Under the pieces are notes generated by a model. The model saw only the letters and a list, made by a program, of their open reading frames with translations. It did not search any database and was not told the origin of the DNA. From Betaproteobacteria bacterium (GTDB lineage Bacteria; Pseudomonadota; Gammaproteobacteria; Burkholderiales; Burkholderiaceae_F), in NCBI GenBank assembly GCA_016861185.1, contig BOKW01000001.1:248001-312000 (forward strand): 64,000 nt of DNA, given 5' to 3'. Numbering within the stretch: position 1 is the stretch's first letter; the number at the start of each line of letters is the position of its first letter. Positions 38,391 to 47,399 of this stretch are shown here, in pieces. A program made the position numbers and the translations under genes.

Positions 38391-39343
38391 GTCAGGACTG
38401 GCGTTTGGCGTGGCAGGGCCGCGTCGATGGGGGCGACGGCGAAGCGGGACTGCGCTGGCATCAGATCGTCGAGCCGTGGCGCGAAGGCGCCCGGCGCGGC
38501 GTGGCGCTGCTCGGCTTCGCGTCCGACGAAGGCGTGCGCCGCAACCAGGGCCGGATCGGCGCGGCGCAGGGACCGCAGGCGTTGCGGCGGCTGCTCGCCA
38601 ACCTGCCGGTGCATTCGCGCTTTGCGCTGTACGACGCCGGCGACGTGACGTGCGAAGGCGGTTCGCTCGAAGCCGCACAGGACGATTACGCCGCGCGCGC
38701 GGCGATGCTGCTCGACGAAGGCCAGCTCGCCGTCGGGCTCGGCGGCGGACACGAGATCGCCCGGGCCAGCTATCTCGCGCTCGCCCGCAGCCGCGCGATG
38801 AAATCTGCGAGCGCGAAGCTGGGCATCCTGAATTTCGACGCACACTTCGATCTGCGCAAGGACGAGCGTTCGACCTCGGGCACGCCGTTCCTGCAGGCGC
38901 TCGACCACGCGGCGGCGAACGGACTCGCCGTCGAATACCGCTGCCTCGGCATCAGCGAATCGTCGAACACGCGCGCGCTGTTCGATCGTGCGCGCGAACG
39001 CGGCGTCGTGTTCCGGCGCGACGACGAGCTGACGCTGCTTGCGCTCGACGCGCGCATGGCGGAACTCGCCGACTGGCTGCGAACGATCGACCACCTGTAT
39101 CTGACGGTCTGCCTCGACGTGCTGCCCGCTTCGGTCGCGCCCGGCGTCAGCGCGCCCGCCGCGCGCGGGGTGGCGCTGGAAGTCCTCGAACCGCTGATCG
39201 CGCTCGCCGCCGGCAGCGGCAAGCTGCGGCTGGCGGACATCGCCGAGCTTTGCCCGCCGCACGACATCGACCAGCGCACCGCGCGCGTCGCGGCGCGTAT
39301 CGCCTGGCGGATCGTGCAGTCGCATCTCGACGCGCCGCGCTGA
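38375..39343 (+). CDS. hutG: Formimidoylglutamase
   Basis: This arginase-family protein of about 322 residues keeps the manganese-binding motifs [16 protein letters not shown] and [12 protein letters not shown]. In the hut context it cleaves N-formimidoyl-L-glutamate to glutamate and formamide. The listed ATG overlaps the end of hutH by 16 bases. A GTG at 38387, overlapping the hutH stop as GTGA, is an equally plausible coupled start and would shorten the product by four residues. No hutF gene is present, so the one-step branch is used. Confidence 0.93.
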   Translation: MESAVSQDWRLAWQGRVDGGDGEAGLRWHQIVEPWREGARRGVALLGFASDEGVRRNQGRIGAAQGPQALRRLLANLPVHSRFALYDAGDVTCEGGSLEAAQDDYAARAAMLLDEGQLAVGLGGGHEIARASYLALARSRAMKSASAKLGILNFDAHFDLRKDERSTSGTPFLQALDHAAANGLAVEYRCLGISESSNTRALFDRARERGVVFRRDDELTLLALDARMAELADWLRTIDHLYLTVCLDVLPASVAPGVSAPAARGVALEVLEPLIALAAGSGKLRLADIAELCPPHDIDQRTARVAARIAWRIVQSHLDAPR

Positions 39344-39350
39344 ACGGGTC

Positions 39351-40583
39351 ATGCGCTCCGACCTGCTGATCCGCAAGGTTCACCTCTCCACGTTCGCCGA
39401 TCCTTCGGGCTATGGCGAGTTGCGCAACGCCGCGCTGCTCGTGCGCGACGGCCGCATTGCCTGGCTCGGCGCAGAAGAGGCGCTGCCGGCGGGGCTCGAC
39501 GTGGCGGTCGAAATCGACGGCGAAGGCGGGTGGCTCACGCCCGGGCTGATCGACTGCCACACGCATCTCGTCTGGGCCGGCAGCCGCACGCGCGAATTCG
39601 AGCAACGGCTCGCCGGCGCGACCTACCAGGACATCGCGCGCGCCGGCGGCGGCATCGTGTCGACGGTCAAGGCGACCCGCGCGGCGACGCTCGAAGAACT
39701 CGTCCAATCCGCGCGGTCGCGGTTGCGCGCGCTGCTGCGCGAAGGCGTGACGACGATCGAGATCAAGTCCGGCTACGGGCTCGAAACCGCGACCGAGCTG
39801 CGGCAGCTTCAGGCGGCGCGGCAACTCGGCGCGGAGTCCGGCATCGCGGTCAAGACGACCTTCCTCGGCGCGCACGCGCTACCGCCCGAGTACGCCGGCC
39901 GCGCCGACGATTACATCGGCCAGGTCTGCGGCGAGATGCTGCCGGCCGCGCACGCGGCCGGGCTCGCGGACGCGGTCGACGCGTTCTGCGAAAGCATCGG
40001 CTTTACGCCGGTGCAGACGCGGCGCGTCTTCGATGCGACGCGCGCGCTCGGCCTGCCGGTCAAGCTGCACGCGGACCAGCTCTCCGATCTCGGCGGCGCG
40101 GCGCTCGCGGCCGAATACGGCGCGCTGTCGGCCGACCACGTCGAATACGCGTCGGAAGCTTCCGTCGCCGCGCTGGCACGCGCGGGCACGGTCGCGGTGC
40201 TGTTGCCCGGCGCGTTCTACTGCCTGCGCGAGACGAAGGTGCCGCCGATCGCCGCGTTTCGCGCGCAGGGCGTGCCGATGGCGGTCGCGACCGACTGCAA
40301 CCCGGGAACGAGTCCGTGCACGTCGCTGCTGCTGATGCTGCACATGGCGTGCACGCTCTTCGGGCTGCGCCCCGACGAAGCACTCGCCGGCGCCACGCGC
40401 CACGCCGCGCGCGCACTCGGACTGCACGGCGAGACCGGCCGGCTCGCGGTCGGATTGCGCGCCGATCTTGCGCTGTGGGCGGTCGATCATCCGCGCGATC
40501 TGGCCTGCTATTTCGGTCACAACCCCTTGATCGCTTCGTGGTCGAACGGAGCCGCCGTCGATCCGGAAAAGCGGTCCGCGTAA
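39351..40583 (+). CDS. hutI: Imidazolonepropionase
   Basis: The 410-residue amidohydrolase has the metal motif [12 protein letters not shown], the active-site [16 protein letters not shown] and the late [11 protein letters not shown]. It opens the imidazolone ring of 4-imidazolone-5-propionate to give formimidoylglutamate, step three of the pathway. It begins seven bases after hutG and closes the operon. Hairpin repeats follow the stop codon and may act as terminators. Confidence 0.97.
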   Translation: MRSDLLIRKVHLSTFADPSGYGELRNAALLVRDGRIAWLGAEEALPAGLDVAVEIDGEGGWLTPGLIDCHTHLVWAGSRTREFEQRLAGATYQDIARAGGGIVSTVKATRAATLEELVQSARSRLRALLREGVTTIEIKSGYGLETATELRQLQAARQLGAESGIAVKTTFLGAHALPPEYAGRADDYIGQVCGEMLPAAHAAGLADAVDAFCESIGFTPVQTRRVFDATRALGLPVKLHADQLSDLGGAALAAEYGALSADHVEYASEASVAALARAGTVAVLLPGAFYCLRETKVPPIAAFRAQGVPMAVATDCNPGTSPCTSLLLMLHMACTLFGLRPDEALAGATRHAARALGLHGETGRLAVGLRADLALWAVDHPRDLACYFGHNPLIASWSNGAAVDPEKRSA

Positions 40584-40589
40584 TCAACC

Positions 40590-40816
40590 CCCCCCTTTCA
40601 TAAAGGGGGGTAGGGGGGATTTCATCGGTGCTGCCGCGAGCGCTGCCGACGTCAAATCCCCCTCAGTCCCCCTTTACGAAAGGGGGACGAGGACGGGCGC
40701 ACCTTCGGTGCGCATGAATCGGATTCCCCCCTCGGTCCCCCTAAAGGGAGATGAAAACAGACGCACCTTCGGTGCGTATGAATCGGATTCCGCCTCGATC
40801 CCCCTTTACGAAGGGG
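40590..40816. repeat. Cluster of hairpin repeats after hutI
   Basis: The cluster contains a C6T3/A3G6 hairpin at 40590-40610, a perfect ten-base hairpin at 40666-40688 (GTCCCCCTTT, ACG, AAAGGGGGAC), and two tandem copies of a 64-bp unit. Each unit starts with a small hairpin: GCGCACC-TTC-GGTGCGC at 40697-40713 and ACGCACC-TTC-GGTGCGT at 40761-40777. The outer pair changes from G-C to A-T between copies while pairing is kept. It likely includes the hut terminator. Confidence 0.85.
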
Positions 40817-40879
40817 CAGAAGAACCGCTTGGATTGCGCGATGGTCGAAGTTGTCATCCACGCCGGCAGCGGAGGCACG

Positions 40880-41074
40880 ATGAACGCCAGAATCTCCAAG
40901 AGCGACGCACTTCTCGATGCCGCGCTGGAGATGACCTTTCCGGCGAGCGATCCGATCGCGGTCGATCCGCTTGTTGCACGCCAACGCACCACAGCGCCCG
41001 GCGCCCCGCGACGGTCGCGCGAGAAAAAGCCGGCGGGGCGCAGCCGCGCGGCCGCGCCCGGCGCGCGCGAGTAA
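40880..41074 (+). CDS. Small protein with MTFPASDPIAV motif
   Basis: A 64-residue product starts at an ATG preceded by GGAGG. The sequence DAALEMTFPASDPIAVD matches a motif common in short uncharacterised proteobacterial proteins. The C-terminal half is Arg/Lys/Pro/Ala-rich and probably disordered. The longer ORF from 40751 runs through the repeat cluster and is not supported. Function is unknown. It lies between the repeats and the convergent cueR gene. Confidence 0.7.
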   Translation: MNARISKSDALLDAALEMTFPASDPIAVDPLVARQRTTAPGAPRRSREKKPAGRSRAAAPGARE

Positions 41075-41085
41075 CGGGCCGCGCC

Positions 41086-41538
41086 CTACGCCGCAGCGCC
41101 TTCGGCCAGGTCGTCGAGGATCGGGCAGTCGGGCCGGTGGTCGCCGTGGCAGTGCTCGGCGAGGTGCTGCAGCGTGCGCCGCATCGCCTCCAGCTCGGCG
41201 ATCTTGGCGTCGAGCGCGGCGATCTGCTTCAGCGCGAGCCGTTTGACTTCGCTGCTGGCGCGGCGGCGGTTGCTCCATAGCCCGAGAAGCGCGCCGATCT
41301 CCTTGACCGAGAACCCCAGGTCGCGCGCGCGCCGCACGAAGCGCAGCGTGTGCACGTCGGCTTCGCGGTAGATCCGGTAGCCGGCGACGGTGCGCCCCGC
41401 CTTCGGCAGCAGTCCGGCCTGTTCGTAGTGCCGGATCATCTTCGCCGATACGCCCGAGGCAGCGGCCGCCTCGCCGATGTTGAAGTAGCCGTCGCGTCGC
41501 GCTTCGGCGAGCTCGAAGTACCTGGGATCGCGTGCCAT
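41086..41538 (-). CDS. cueR: CueR-like copper-responsive MerR regulator
   Basis: The 150-residue protein has a MerR winged helix (YFNIGEAAAASGVSAKMIRHYE), a long dimerisation helix and the C-terminal metal loop CHGDHRPDCPIL, with Cys130 and Cys138 spaced as in CueR. It should sense Cu(I), possibly Ag(I) or Au(I), and activate the divergent copZ-like gene. It has about 17 extra N-terminal residues before the conserved core. A matching operator lies in the divergent gap. Confidence 0.9.
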   Translation of the reverse strand: MARDPRYFELAEARRDGYFNIGEAAAASGVSAKMIRHYEQAGLLPKAGRTVAGYRIYREADVHTLRFVRRARDLGFSVKEIGALLGLWSNRRRASSEVKRLALKQIAALDAKIAELEAMRRTLQHLAEHCHGDHRPDCPILDDLAEGAAA

Positions 41539-41571
41539 CGGGTGCCTCCGTTTCGCTGTTCCGGCCGAGGC

Positions 41572-41600
41572 TTGACCTTACCACCATGGCAAGGTTCAAA
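41572..41600 (+). promoter_or_regulatory. CueR operator within the copZ promoter
   Basis: A -35 TTGACC (41572-41577) begins an imperfect palindrome: ACCTT at 41575-41579 and AAGGT at 41591-41595, separated by 11 bases. From memory, this spacing and the flanking TTGACCTT...AAGGTT match the Escherichia coli copA CueR promoter, whose -35/-10 spacer is overlong. The -10 is probably within TTCAAAGT. Confidence 0.75.
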
Positions 41601-41642
41601 GTGCGTTCCGTCGTATCCGACCCACCCCTACAGGAGCCAGCC

Positions 41643-41837
41643 ATGACGGACTTCGAACTGAAAGACATGACCTGCGGCCACTGCGCCGGCCGCGTGACGC
41701 GTGCGATCAAGTCGGTCGACCCGCAGGCGAACGTCGACATCGACCTCGCCACACGGCGCGTGCGCATCGCGAGCGACGCGGACGCGCAGGCGTTTGCCGA
41801 GGCGCTCGCCGAAGCCGGTTATCCGCCGTCGGTCTGA
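41643..41837 (+). CDS. copZ: CopZ-like heavy-metal-associated (HMA) chaperone
   Basis: The 64-residue protein has the metal-binding motif MTCGHCAGRV at residues 9-18 and the ferredoxin-like HMA fold length. It should bind Cu(I) through the two cysteines and pass it on. The CueR operator lies directly upstream, and a His-rich DUF4396 membrane protein gene follows 59 bases downstream. No P-type ATPase partner is in the window. A mercury or other metal role is possible, but the CueR-type regulator favours copper. Confidence 0.9.
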   Translation: MTDFELKDMTCGHCAGRVTRAIKSVDPQANVDIDLATRRVRIASDADAQAFAEALAEAGYPPSV

Positions 41838-41896
41838 GCGGCGCGCACGGCGCAATCCCGATCCCCGACCCCCGACCCTTCACCGAGGAGACGACC

Positions 41897-42463
41897 ATGA
41901 ATCACGCCTGCACGGCGGACGAACACCCGCAGCATTCGCATTCGCTGCCCGCCGATCACGCGCACCACGCGCACCACGCGCATCACGTGCAGCACGCGCC
42001 GGCGCAAGCGCTGCAAGGCGCCGCGCTGAGCCGCTTGGCCGCGAGCGCCACCCTGCACTGTCTTTCGGGCTGTGCGATCGGCGAAGTGCTCGGCATGGTG
42101 ATCGGCACGGCGCTCGGCTGGAGCAACGGCGAGACGATCGCGCTGGCCGTCGCGCTCGCCTTCGTCTCGGGCTACCTGATGACGATGTTGCCGCTGCTGC
42201 GCGCCGGCCTCGCGTGGCGGCCGGCGGCGAAGCTCGCGCTGGCGGCCGATACGGCGTCAATCGCGGTGATGGAAGTCGTCGACAACGCGGTGATGCTCGC
42301 GATCCCCGGCGCGATGGACGCGCCGCTTTCGAGCGGACTCTTCTGGGGCAGCCTGGCTATCGCGCTGGCGATCGCGGGCGTGGCGGCGTACCCGGTCAAC
42401 CGCTGGCTGATCGCGCGGGGACGCGGCCACGTGCTGGCGCACGCGCATCACGCACATCACTGA
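41897..42463 (+). CDS. His-rich DUF4396 membrane protein
   Basis: The 188-residue protein has His clusters at both ends: repeated HAHHAHHAHH near residues 20-31 and HAHHAHH at the C-terminus. Its core has about four transmembrane helices, beginning LHCLSGCAIGEVLGMVIG, with paired cysteines and Glu in the membrane, as in DUF4396 proteins. The preceding gene is a copper chaperone under a CueR-type promoter, so copper export, import or buffering is the natural inference. The His-rich tails could bind metal. No enzymatic motif is present. Confidence 0.8.
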   Translation: MNHACTADEHPQHSHSLPADHAHHAHHAHHVQHAPAQALQGAALSRLAASATLHCLSGCAIGEVLGMVIGTALGWSNGETIALAVALAFVSGYLMTMLPLLRAGLAWRPAAKLALAADTASIAVMEVVDNAVMLAIPGAMDAPLSSGLFWGSLAIALAIAGVAAYPVNRWLIARGRGHVLAHAHHAHH

Positions 42464-42528
42464 GGACACGGTGGGCGCCGGCCGCTGCCGGTCCGGTGCA
42501 GGCGGCCGGGGCGCGCCCGGCAGCCGCC

Positions 42529-45396
42529 TCAGCCGTGCACGACGAGATCGTCCTCCGTCAGAGCGGCGGGCGACCACACTGCACCGCCTGCGGGTACCAG
42601 CGTACGCTGCTGCACGAACGCGGCGAACGCGTCGGCCGACAGCGGCCGACTGATCAGATAGCCCTGGATGCGGTGGCAGCCGAGCCGGCCCAGGAATTCG
42701 GCCTGTGCGGCGTGCTCCACGCCTTCGGCGACGATCTCCTTGCGCAGCGTATGCGCCATGCTGACGATCGCCGCGACGATCGCACCGGCATCGCGGTCGG
42801 TGTCGGCGCCGACGATGAACGAACGGTCGAGCTTGAGGATCGACGCGGGCAGGGTCTTCAGATAGCCGAGCGACGAGTAGCCGGTGCCGAAGTCGTCGAT
42901 CGCCACGCGCACCCCGGCCTGCTCCAACCGGCGCAGCGCGTCGACGGCGAGTTCGCCGCCCTCGAGGAAAAGCGACTCGGTGACCTCGACCTCGAGTCCG
43001 TCGGCGGGTGTTCCCGAATTCACCAGCGCCGAGTCGACGCCGTGCAGGAAGTCCTTGCGGCGCAGCTGCCGGTTCGACACGTTGACCGCGACGCGCGGCA
43101 CGACCACGCCGGCGCGGCGCCAGCGCGCGTGCTGCGCGCAGGCTTCTTCGATGACCCACGCGCCGATCGGATCGATCAGTCCGCTTTCCTCGGCGAACTG
43201 GATGAAGTCGCCGGGCGCCAACAGCCCGCGCTGCGGGTGCTGCCAGCGCACCAGCGCCTCGGCCGAGCACACCTGGCCGGTGCGCAGGTCGACCTGCGGC
43301 TGGTAGTGCAGCACCAGCTCGCCGCGCTCCAGCGCGCGGCGCAGCTCGCGGTCGAGCGTGGCGCGGCGGTTGGCGTCGACGTTCATGCTCTCTTCGAAGA
43401 AGACGAAGCCGCCGCGCCCCTGCTCCTTGGCGCGGTACATCGCGGTGTCGGCCTTCTTCAGCAGCTCGGTGGAGGTCATGCCGTCGTCCGGGAACATCGC
43501 GATGCCGATGCTCGCGCCGGCATGGATCTTCTGGCCGTCGACGTCGAGCGGATCGGCGAGCGCCTTGAGCAACTGCTGCGCGACCGCGCCGGCCTCGCGC
43601 GCGGACGACAGCCCCGTCAGCACGATCGTGAATTCGTCGCCGCCCAGCCGCGCGACGGTGTCGGAGTCGCGTACCGCCCCCTTGATGCGTTCGGCCGCGC
43701 GCCGCAGCAGCTCGTCGCCGGCCGCATGCCCCAGCGTGTCGTTGGTCTGCTTGAAGCGGTCCAGGTCGAGGAACAGCAGCCCGACGCGATGCTTCTCGCG
43801 GCGCGCGTGCGCGAGCTCCTGATCGAGCAGCGCGAGCAGGTAGTGCCGGTTCGGCAGTCCCGTCAGCACGTCCAGGTGCGCCTGCAGATAGAGCTTGCGG
43901 TCGCGCTCCGCGCTCGCCACCGCGACCGCGAGCCGGTCGACGATGCTCATCAGCAGCGACACCTGTTCGCGGCCGAGCGGCTTGGGGTCGTGCATCGCGA
44001 GCGCGAACACGCCCCACAGACGGTCGCCGCGCGCGATCGGCCGAATCCAGTACGCGCTGTTCTCCTTGGCGCCGATGCGCGACAGGTAAGCCTGCGGCAG
44101 CGGCGGCTTGCGCGTCCAGTCGTGCGCCTCGTCGCGGCCGAACGGAAGTGCGGCCGCACTGCAGCGGACGTCGGCGCGGCGGATGCCGGCCTTGTCGTCG
44201 CGCCACAGGTAGTACACGCGCATCGTGTCCGGCGCCTCGACGTCGAACAGGCCGAAGCTGACGACGTCGGCCGCGCTGATCCGCCGCACGCAGCGCAGCG
44301 CGCTGGCGGCAACGTTGCGCAGGTCCAGATCGGTCAGGATCATGCGGTCGATCTCGGACAACGCCTTCAGCGTGCGGAAGTGCAGGCCGAGCGTGGCGAC
44401 CATGGCGTTGAAGGAGCCCGCAAGCTGGCCGAACTCGTCGCGCGTGCGCACGTCGACCTTGGCCGAGAAGTCCTGCGAGGCCATCGCCTGCGTGCCCGCC
44501 AGCAGCCGCTGCAGCGGGAAAAGCACGCGCCGGATCTGCTCGAAGCTGAGCAGCACGACGATCGCGAGCGACAGCGCGACGATCGGGATGAACGCCGAGC
44601 GGAACGACTCCGCCGCGCGCATCGCGTACGACTCGGGCTGGCTGGCGGTGACGATCCAGTCGGCCGTGCCGAAGCGCACCTGCATCGGCAGCGGCCAGGC
44701 GCCGGCGCGCTGCAGTTCGCCGCCGTCGTGCAGAACGACCGAACGTGCGCCGGTGGCGGTCGGCAAAGTCACCAGCTTGGCCGCGGCGACGCCGAGCGCG
44801 GGGCGCGCGCAGTGCAGCGAGCGCCCGGTTTCGGTCGTCACGCAGAACTCGGTCATCGCCGGCTGCAGGTCGGCGTCGCCCCACAGGTAATCCGGTGCGA
44901 TCGTCGCCAGCAGCAGGCCGGGCTCGCCGCCGCCGGGCAGGCGGCTGACGTAGACGACGTGGGGCGGGTCATTGGCTGCAAGCACGAGCGCGGGACGCCC
45001 GGCGGCGATGCGGGCGAGCGCGTCGGCCGGGAGTGTGACGTCATGTGTGGTGCCGGCGCGCAACAGCGTCGCGCCGGCCGCGTCGCGCGCTTCGACGCCG
45101 GCGAGCTCCTTGCCGACGCGCGTGACGAGCCGGCCGAGCTTCGCCGCGCCGCCGGCCGGATCGTCGCGGACTTCGGCGGCCAGCTCGTCGAGCCAGATCA
45201 GGCGGTCGAGCAGGGACATGCCGTAGACCTTGCCCGCCTGCACGAGGTCGGCATCGCGCTCGCGCCCCAGCACCGACTCGACCTTGCCGAGCGACAGCAC
45301 GCCCATCGCCAGGATCGGCACCGACGCGGCGACGAAGAACAGCGCGAAGATGCGCCGGCCGATCCGGCTGCGCAGCAGCGACAGGGCCGGGCGCAT
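42529..45396 (-). CDS. GGDEF-EAL cyclic-di-GMP protein with periplasmic sensor, HAMP and GAF-like domains
   Basis: The 955-residue protein has an N-terminal transmembrane helix (about 16-36), a periplasmic sensor domain, a second helix near 270-290, and a HAMP-like segment (about 290-345). A GAF-like domain, a GGDEF domain and an EAL domain follow. The GGDEF motif is intact (LGGDEFTIVL), as is the RxxD inhibitory site five residues before it (RDSD). The EAL motif is intact (AEALVRWQHP), as is the DDFGTGYSS loop. It can therefore in principle make and break c-di-GMP. Its ATG overlaps the stop of the pseudopilin gene (TGATG), so translation is coupled. Confidence 0.92.
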   Translation of the reverse strand: MRPALSLLRSRIGRRIFALFFVAASVPILAMGVLSLGKVESVLGRERDADLVQAGKVYGMSLLDRLIWLDELAAEVRDDPAGGAAKLGRLVTRVGKELAGVEARDAAGATLLRAGTTHDVTLPADALARIAAGRPALVLAANDPPHVVYVSRLPGGGEPGLLLATIAPDYLWGDADLQPAMTEFCVTTETGRSLHCARPALGVAAAKLVTLPTATGARSVVLHDGGELQRAGAWPLPMQVRFGTADWIVTASQPESYAMRAAESFRSAFIPIVALSLAIVVLLSFEQIRRVLFPLQRLLAGTQAMASQDFSAKVDVRTRDEFGQLAGSFNAMVATLGLHFRTLKALSEIDRMILTDLDLRNVAASALRCVRRISAADVVSFGLFDVEAPDTMRVYYLWRDDKAGIRRADVRCSAAALPFGRDEAHDWTRKPPLPQAYLSRIGAKENSAYWIRPIARGDRLWGVFALAMHDPKPLGREQVSLLMSIVDRLAVAVASAERDRKLYLQAHLDVLTGLPNRHYLLALLDQELAHARREKHRVGLLFLDLDRFKQTNDTLGHAAGDELLRRAAERIKGAVRDSDTVARLGGDEFTIVLTGLSSAREAGAVAQQLLKALADPLDVDGQKIHAGASIGIAMFPDDGMTSTELLKKADTAMYRAKEQGRGGFVFFEESMNVDANRRATLDRELRRALERGELVLHYQPQVDLRTGQVCSAEALVRWQHPQRGLLAPGDFIQFAEESGLIDPIGAWVIEEACAQHARWRRAGVVVPRVAVNVSNRQLRRKDFLHGVDSALVNSGTPADGLEVEVTESLFLEGGELAVDALRRLEQAGVRVAIDDFGTGYSSLGYLKTLPASILKLDRSFIVGADTDRDAGAIVAAIVSMAHTLRKEIVAEGVEHAAQAEFLGRLGCHRIQGYLISRPLSADAFAAFVQQRTLVPAGGAVWSPAALTEDDLVVHG

Positions 45397-45884
45397 CAGT
45401 AGTAGTCCCGCACCAGGCCGACGAAGCGACCGTTGCGCGCGCGGATCACGTCGTCCTGGCTGAGCTGCGCGGTCAGTGGCAGCACCGTGCGGCCGTCGCG
45501 GCCGGCGCTGTACAGGTCGTAATCGCTGTTGATCGGGTGCAGGTTGCGGTCCTTGCGCGCGTTGATCAGGTTGGCCGGATCGCGCAGGTTCAGGTACTGG
45601 TAGGGCCGGCCCCAGGGATCGCGCAGGCCGGCCGCGCCGATGTCGGCCAGGCTGTCGGGCAGCGCGCCCGGATGCGTCAGCTCGAACTGGGCGATCTTCG
45701 CGTCGATGTCCTGGATGTCGGCGCGCGCCTGCGCCACCCGCGCGCGTTCGACGTAGTCCGTGTAGGCGGGGATGGCAAACGCCGCGAAAAGCGCCAGCAC
45801 CGCCATCGCGACGGCGATCTCGACGAGCGTCATTCCGCGCGATGAGCGCGGCTCGATCGGGATCTGGCAGTGCGGCGTGCGCAT
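45396..45884 (-). CDS. Type II secretion/type IV pseudopilin (GspG-like)
   Basis: The 162-residue protein has a prepilin leader cleaved after Gly17 (SRG/MTLVEIAVAM), with Glu at +5 and a hydrophobic helix after it. The DPWGRPYQYLN motif is typical of GspG-like major pseudopilins. A prepilin peptidase elsewhere would process it. No other pilus or secretion gene is adjacent; instead it overlaps a c-di-GMP sensor protein gene by two bases. AAGGAG lies just before the start, with unusually short spacing. Confidence 0.88.
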   Translation of the reverse strand: MRTPHCQIPIEPRSSRGMTLVEIAVAMAVLALFAAFAIPAYTDYVERARVAQARADIQDIDAKIAQFELTHPGALPDSLADIGAAGLRDPWGRPYQYLNLRDPANLINARKDRNLHPINSDYDLYSAGRDGRTVLPLTAQLSQDDVIRARNGRFVGLVRDYY

Positions 45885-46119
45885 GGCTCCTTCCGGACCT
45901 CCCGGCGCATGAACGGAGGTTGGACACTTCGCGGCACCCGCCGAAACGGCGCCGCGATTCGGCGGACGCGCGAACGCCGCGGTCTGCGCCGTTCCGTTCA
46001 TATCGGCATGCGCACGGGCGGCTTGAGGCGACCGATCGGCGATCGGCGGCCGGTCGCCGGGGCGCAGGCGAGGGCGACCGAAGGGGCCGTCCGGTGGGCG
46101 TCGGTAGACTTCGCCCGCC
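45885..46119. promoter_or_regulatory. Divergent region between pseudopilin and dehydrogenase genes
   Basis: About 235 bases between divergent starts. It should contain both promoters, but no clear elements are recognisable. Confidence 0.35.
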
Positions 46120-47391
46120 ATGCGCGTCCTCGTCATCGGCGCCGGCGTGATCGGACTCACGACGGCGTACTTCCTGCAGCGCCAGGGTTTCGAAGTCACC
46201 GTCGTCGATCGCGAAACGGGGGTGGGCCGCGGCGCCAGCGGCGGCAACGGTGCGCAGCTCTCGTATTCGTACGTCGCTCCGCTGGCCGAGCCTTCGGTCC
46301 TCGCCAAGCTGCCGTCGCTGCTGTTTGCGCGCGATTCGCCGCTCGTTTTCCGCCCGCGGCTCGAGCCCGCGCAATGGCTCTGGGGGATGCGCTTCCTGGC
46401 GGCTGCCACGCGCGAGCGGGCGCGGGCGACGACCGCGGCGCTGCTCAAGCTCGCGTTCCTGTCGCGCGATCTGATCGAACCGCTGATCGCCGACGAGGCG
46501 ATCACCTGCGACTTCAAGCGCGGCGGCAAGCTCGTCGTGTATCCCGACGAAGCGTCGTTCGCCGCCGCGCGCGCGCAGGTCGAGTACCAGGCCACGCTGG
46601 GCTGCGAGCAGATGCTGCTGTCGCGCGAGTTGTGCGTCGGCCGGGAGCCGGCGCTCGCGGGCTACGCGGACCGGATCGTCGGCGGCGTGTGGACGCCGAG
46701 CGACGCCGCGGCCGATTGTGCGGCCTTCTGCGAGCAGCTTGCCGATCGCCTGCGCGATCGCGGCGTGCGCTTCGAGCTGGGCCGCGAAGTCAGTTCGCTG
46801 CGGGCGCGCAACGGGCGTTTCGAAGGCGCCGACGTCGACGGCGGATCGCTCGCCGCGGATGTCTGTGTGCTCGCCGCCGGCAGCCATGCCCCGCGGCTTG
46901 CGCGCGATGCCGGCTTGCGCCTTCCGATCTATCCGCTGAAAGGCTACGCGATCACGCTGCCGGTGGCGCGCGGCGCGCCGCTGCCGGGCTGCTCGATCAC
47001 CGACATCCGCCGCAAGGTCGTCTTCGCTCCGCTCGGGGCGCGCGTGCGCGTCGCCGGTTTCGTCGAGATGGCCGGCCACGACGCGCGCATCCCGCAGGCG
47101 CGCATCGACGCGCTCGTCGCCGCCGCGCGCGAGGTGATCGGGCTGAAGGCGGACCTGCGCACCGAGCTGCAGCCCTGGTGCGGTTTTCGGCCCGCCACGC
47201 CTTCGGGGCTTCCGATCATCGGCGCCACACCGGTCGAAGGCCTGTACCTCAACGTCGGCCACGGCACGCTCGGCTGGACGCTCGCCGCGGGCAGCGCGAA
47301 GCTTCTGGCCGAGGTCGTTGCGGGCGCGCGGTCCTTCGGCACGCTCAGGGCGCCGCCTACAATCGATCCGCGTCCGTTCGCCTTCACCTGA
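46120..47391 (+). CDS. dadA: D-amino-acid dehydrogenase small subunit-like (DadA)
   Basis: The 423-residue flavoprotein begins VLVIGAGVIGLTTAYFLQRQGFEVTVVDRE and ends with the DadA-type motifs PWCGFRPATPSGLPIIG and NVGHGTLGWTLAAGSAKL. It oxidises D-amino acids to 2-oxoacids and passes electrons to the respiratory chain at the inner membrane. The aminotransferase gene follows nine bases downstream, so the pair may convert an amino acid in two linked steps. No alanine racemase gene is present. Confidence 0.9.
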   Translation: MRVLVIGAGVIGLTTAYFLQRQGFEVTVVDRETGVGRGASGGNGAQLSYSYVAPLAEPSVLAKLPSLLFARDSPLVFRPRLEPAQWLWGMRFLAAATRERARATTAALLKLAFLSRDLIEPLIADEAITCDFKRGGKLVVYPDEASFAAARAQVEYQATLGCEQMLLSRELCVGREPALAGYADRIVGGVWTPSDAAADCAAFCEQLADRLRDRGVRFELGREVSSLRARNGRFEGADVDGGSLAADVCVLAAGSHAPRLARDAGLRLPIYPLKGYAITLPVARGAPLPGCSITDIRRKVVFAPLGARVRVAGFVEMAGHDARIPQARIDALVAAAREVIGLKADLRTELQPWCGFRPATPSGLPIIGATPVEGLYLNVGHGTLGWTLAAGSAKLLAEVVAGARSFGTLRAPPTIDPRPFAFT

Positions 47392-47399
47392 AGATCCCC

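Noticed and set aside
38375..39343. HutG with a defective metal site because one Asp of the DxD motif appears as Cys
   Set aside because: The CLDVLP form seems familiar in proteobacterial HutG proteins and the other ligands are intact, so I do not claim a defect.
40590..40816. CRISPR array
   Set aside because: Only two 64-bp tandem units with no regular unique spacers and no cas genes; they are hairpin repeats.
41701..45402. A 1233-codon plus-strand ORF opposite the GGDEF-EAL gene
   Set aside because: It is antisense to an intact GGDEF-EAL protein and overlaps copZ and the DUF4396 gene out of frame.
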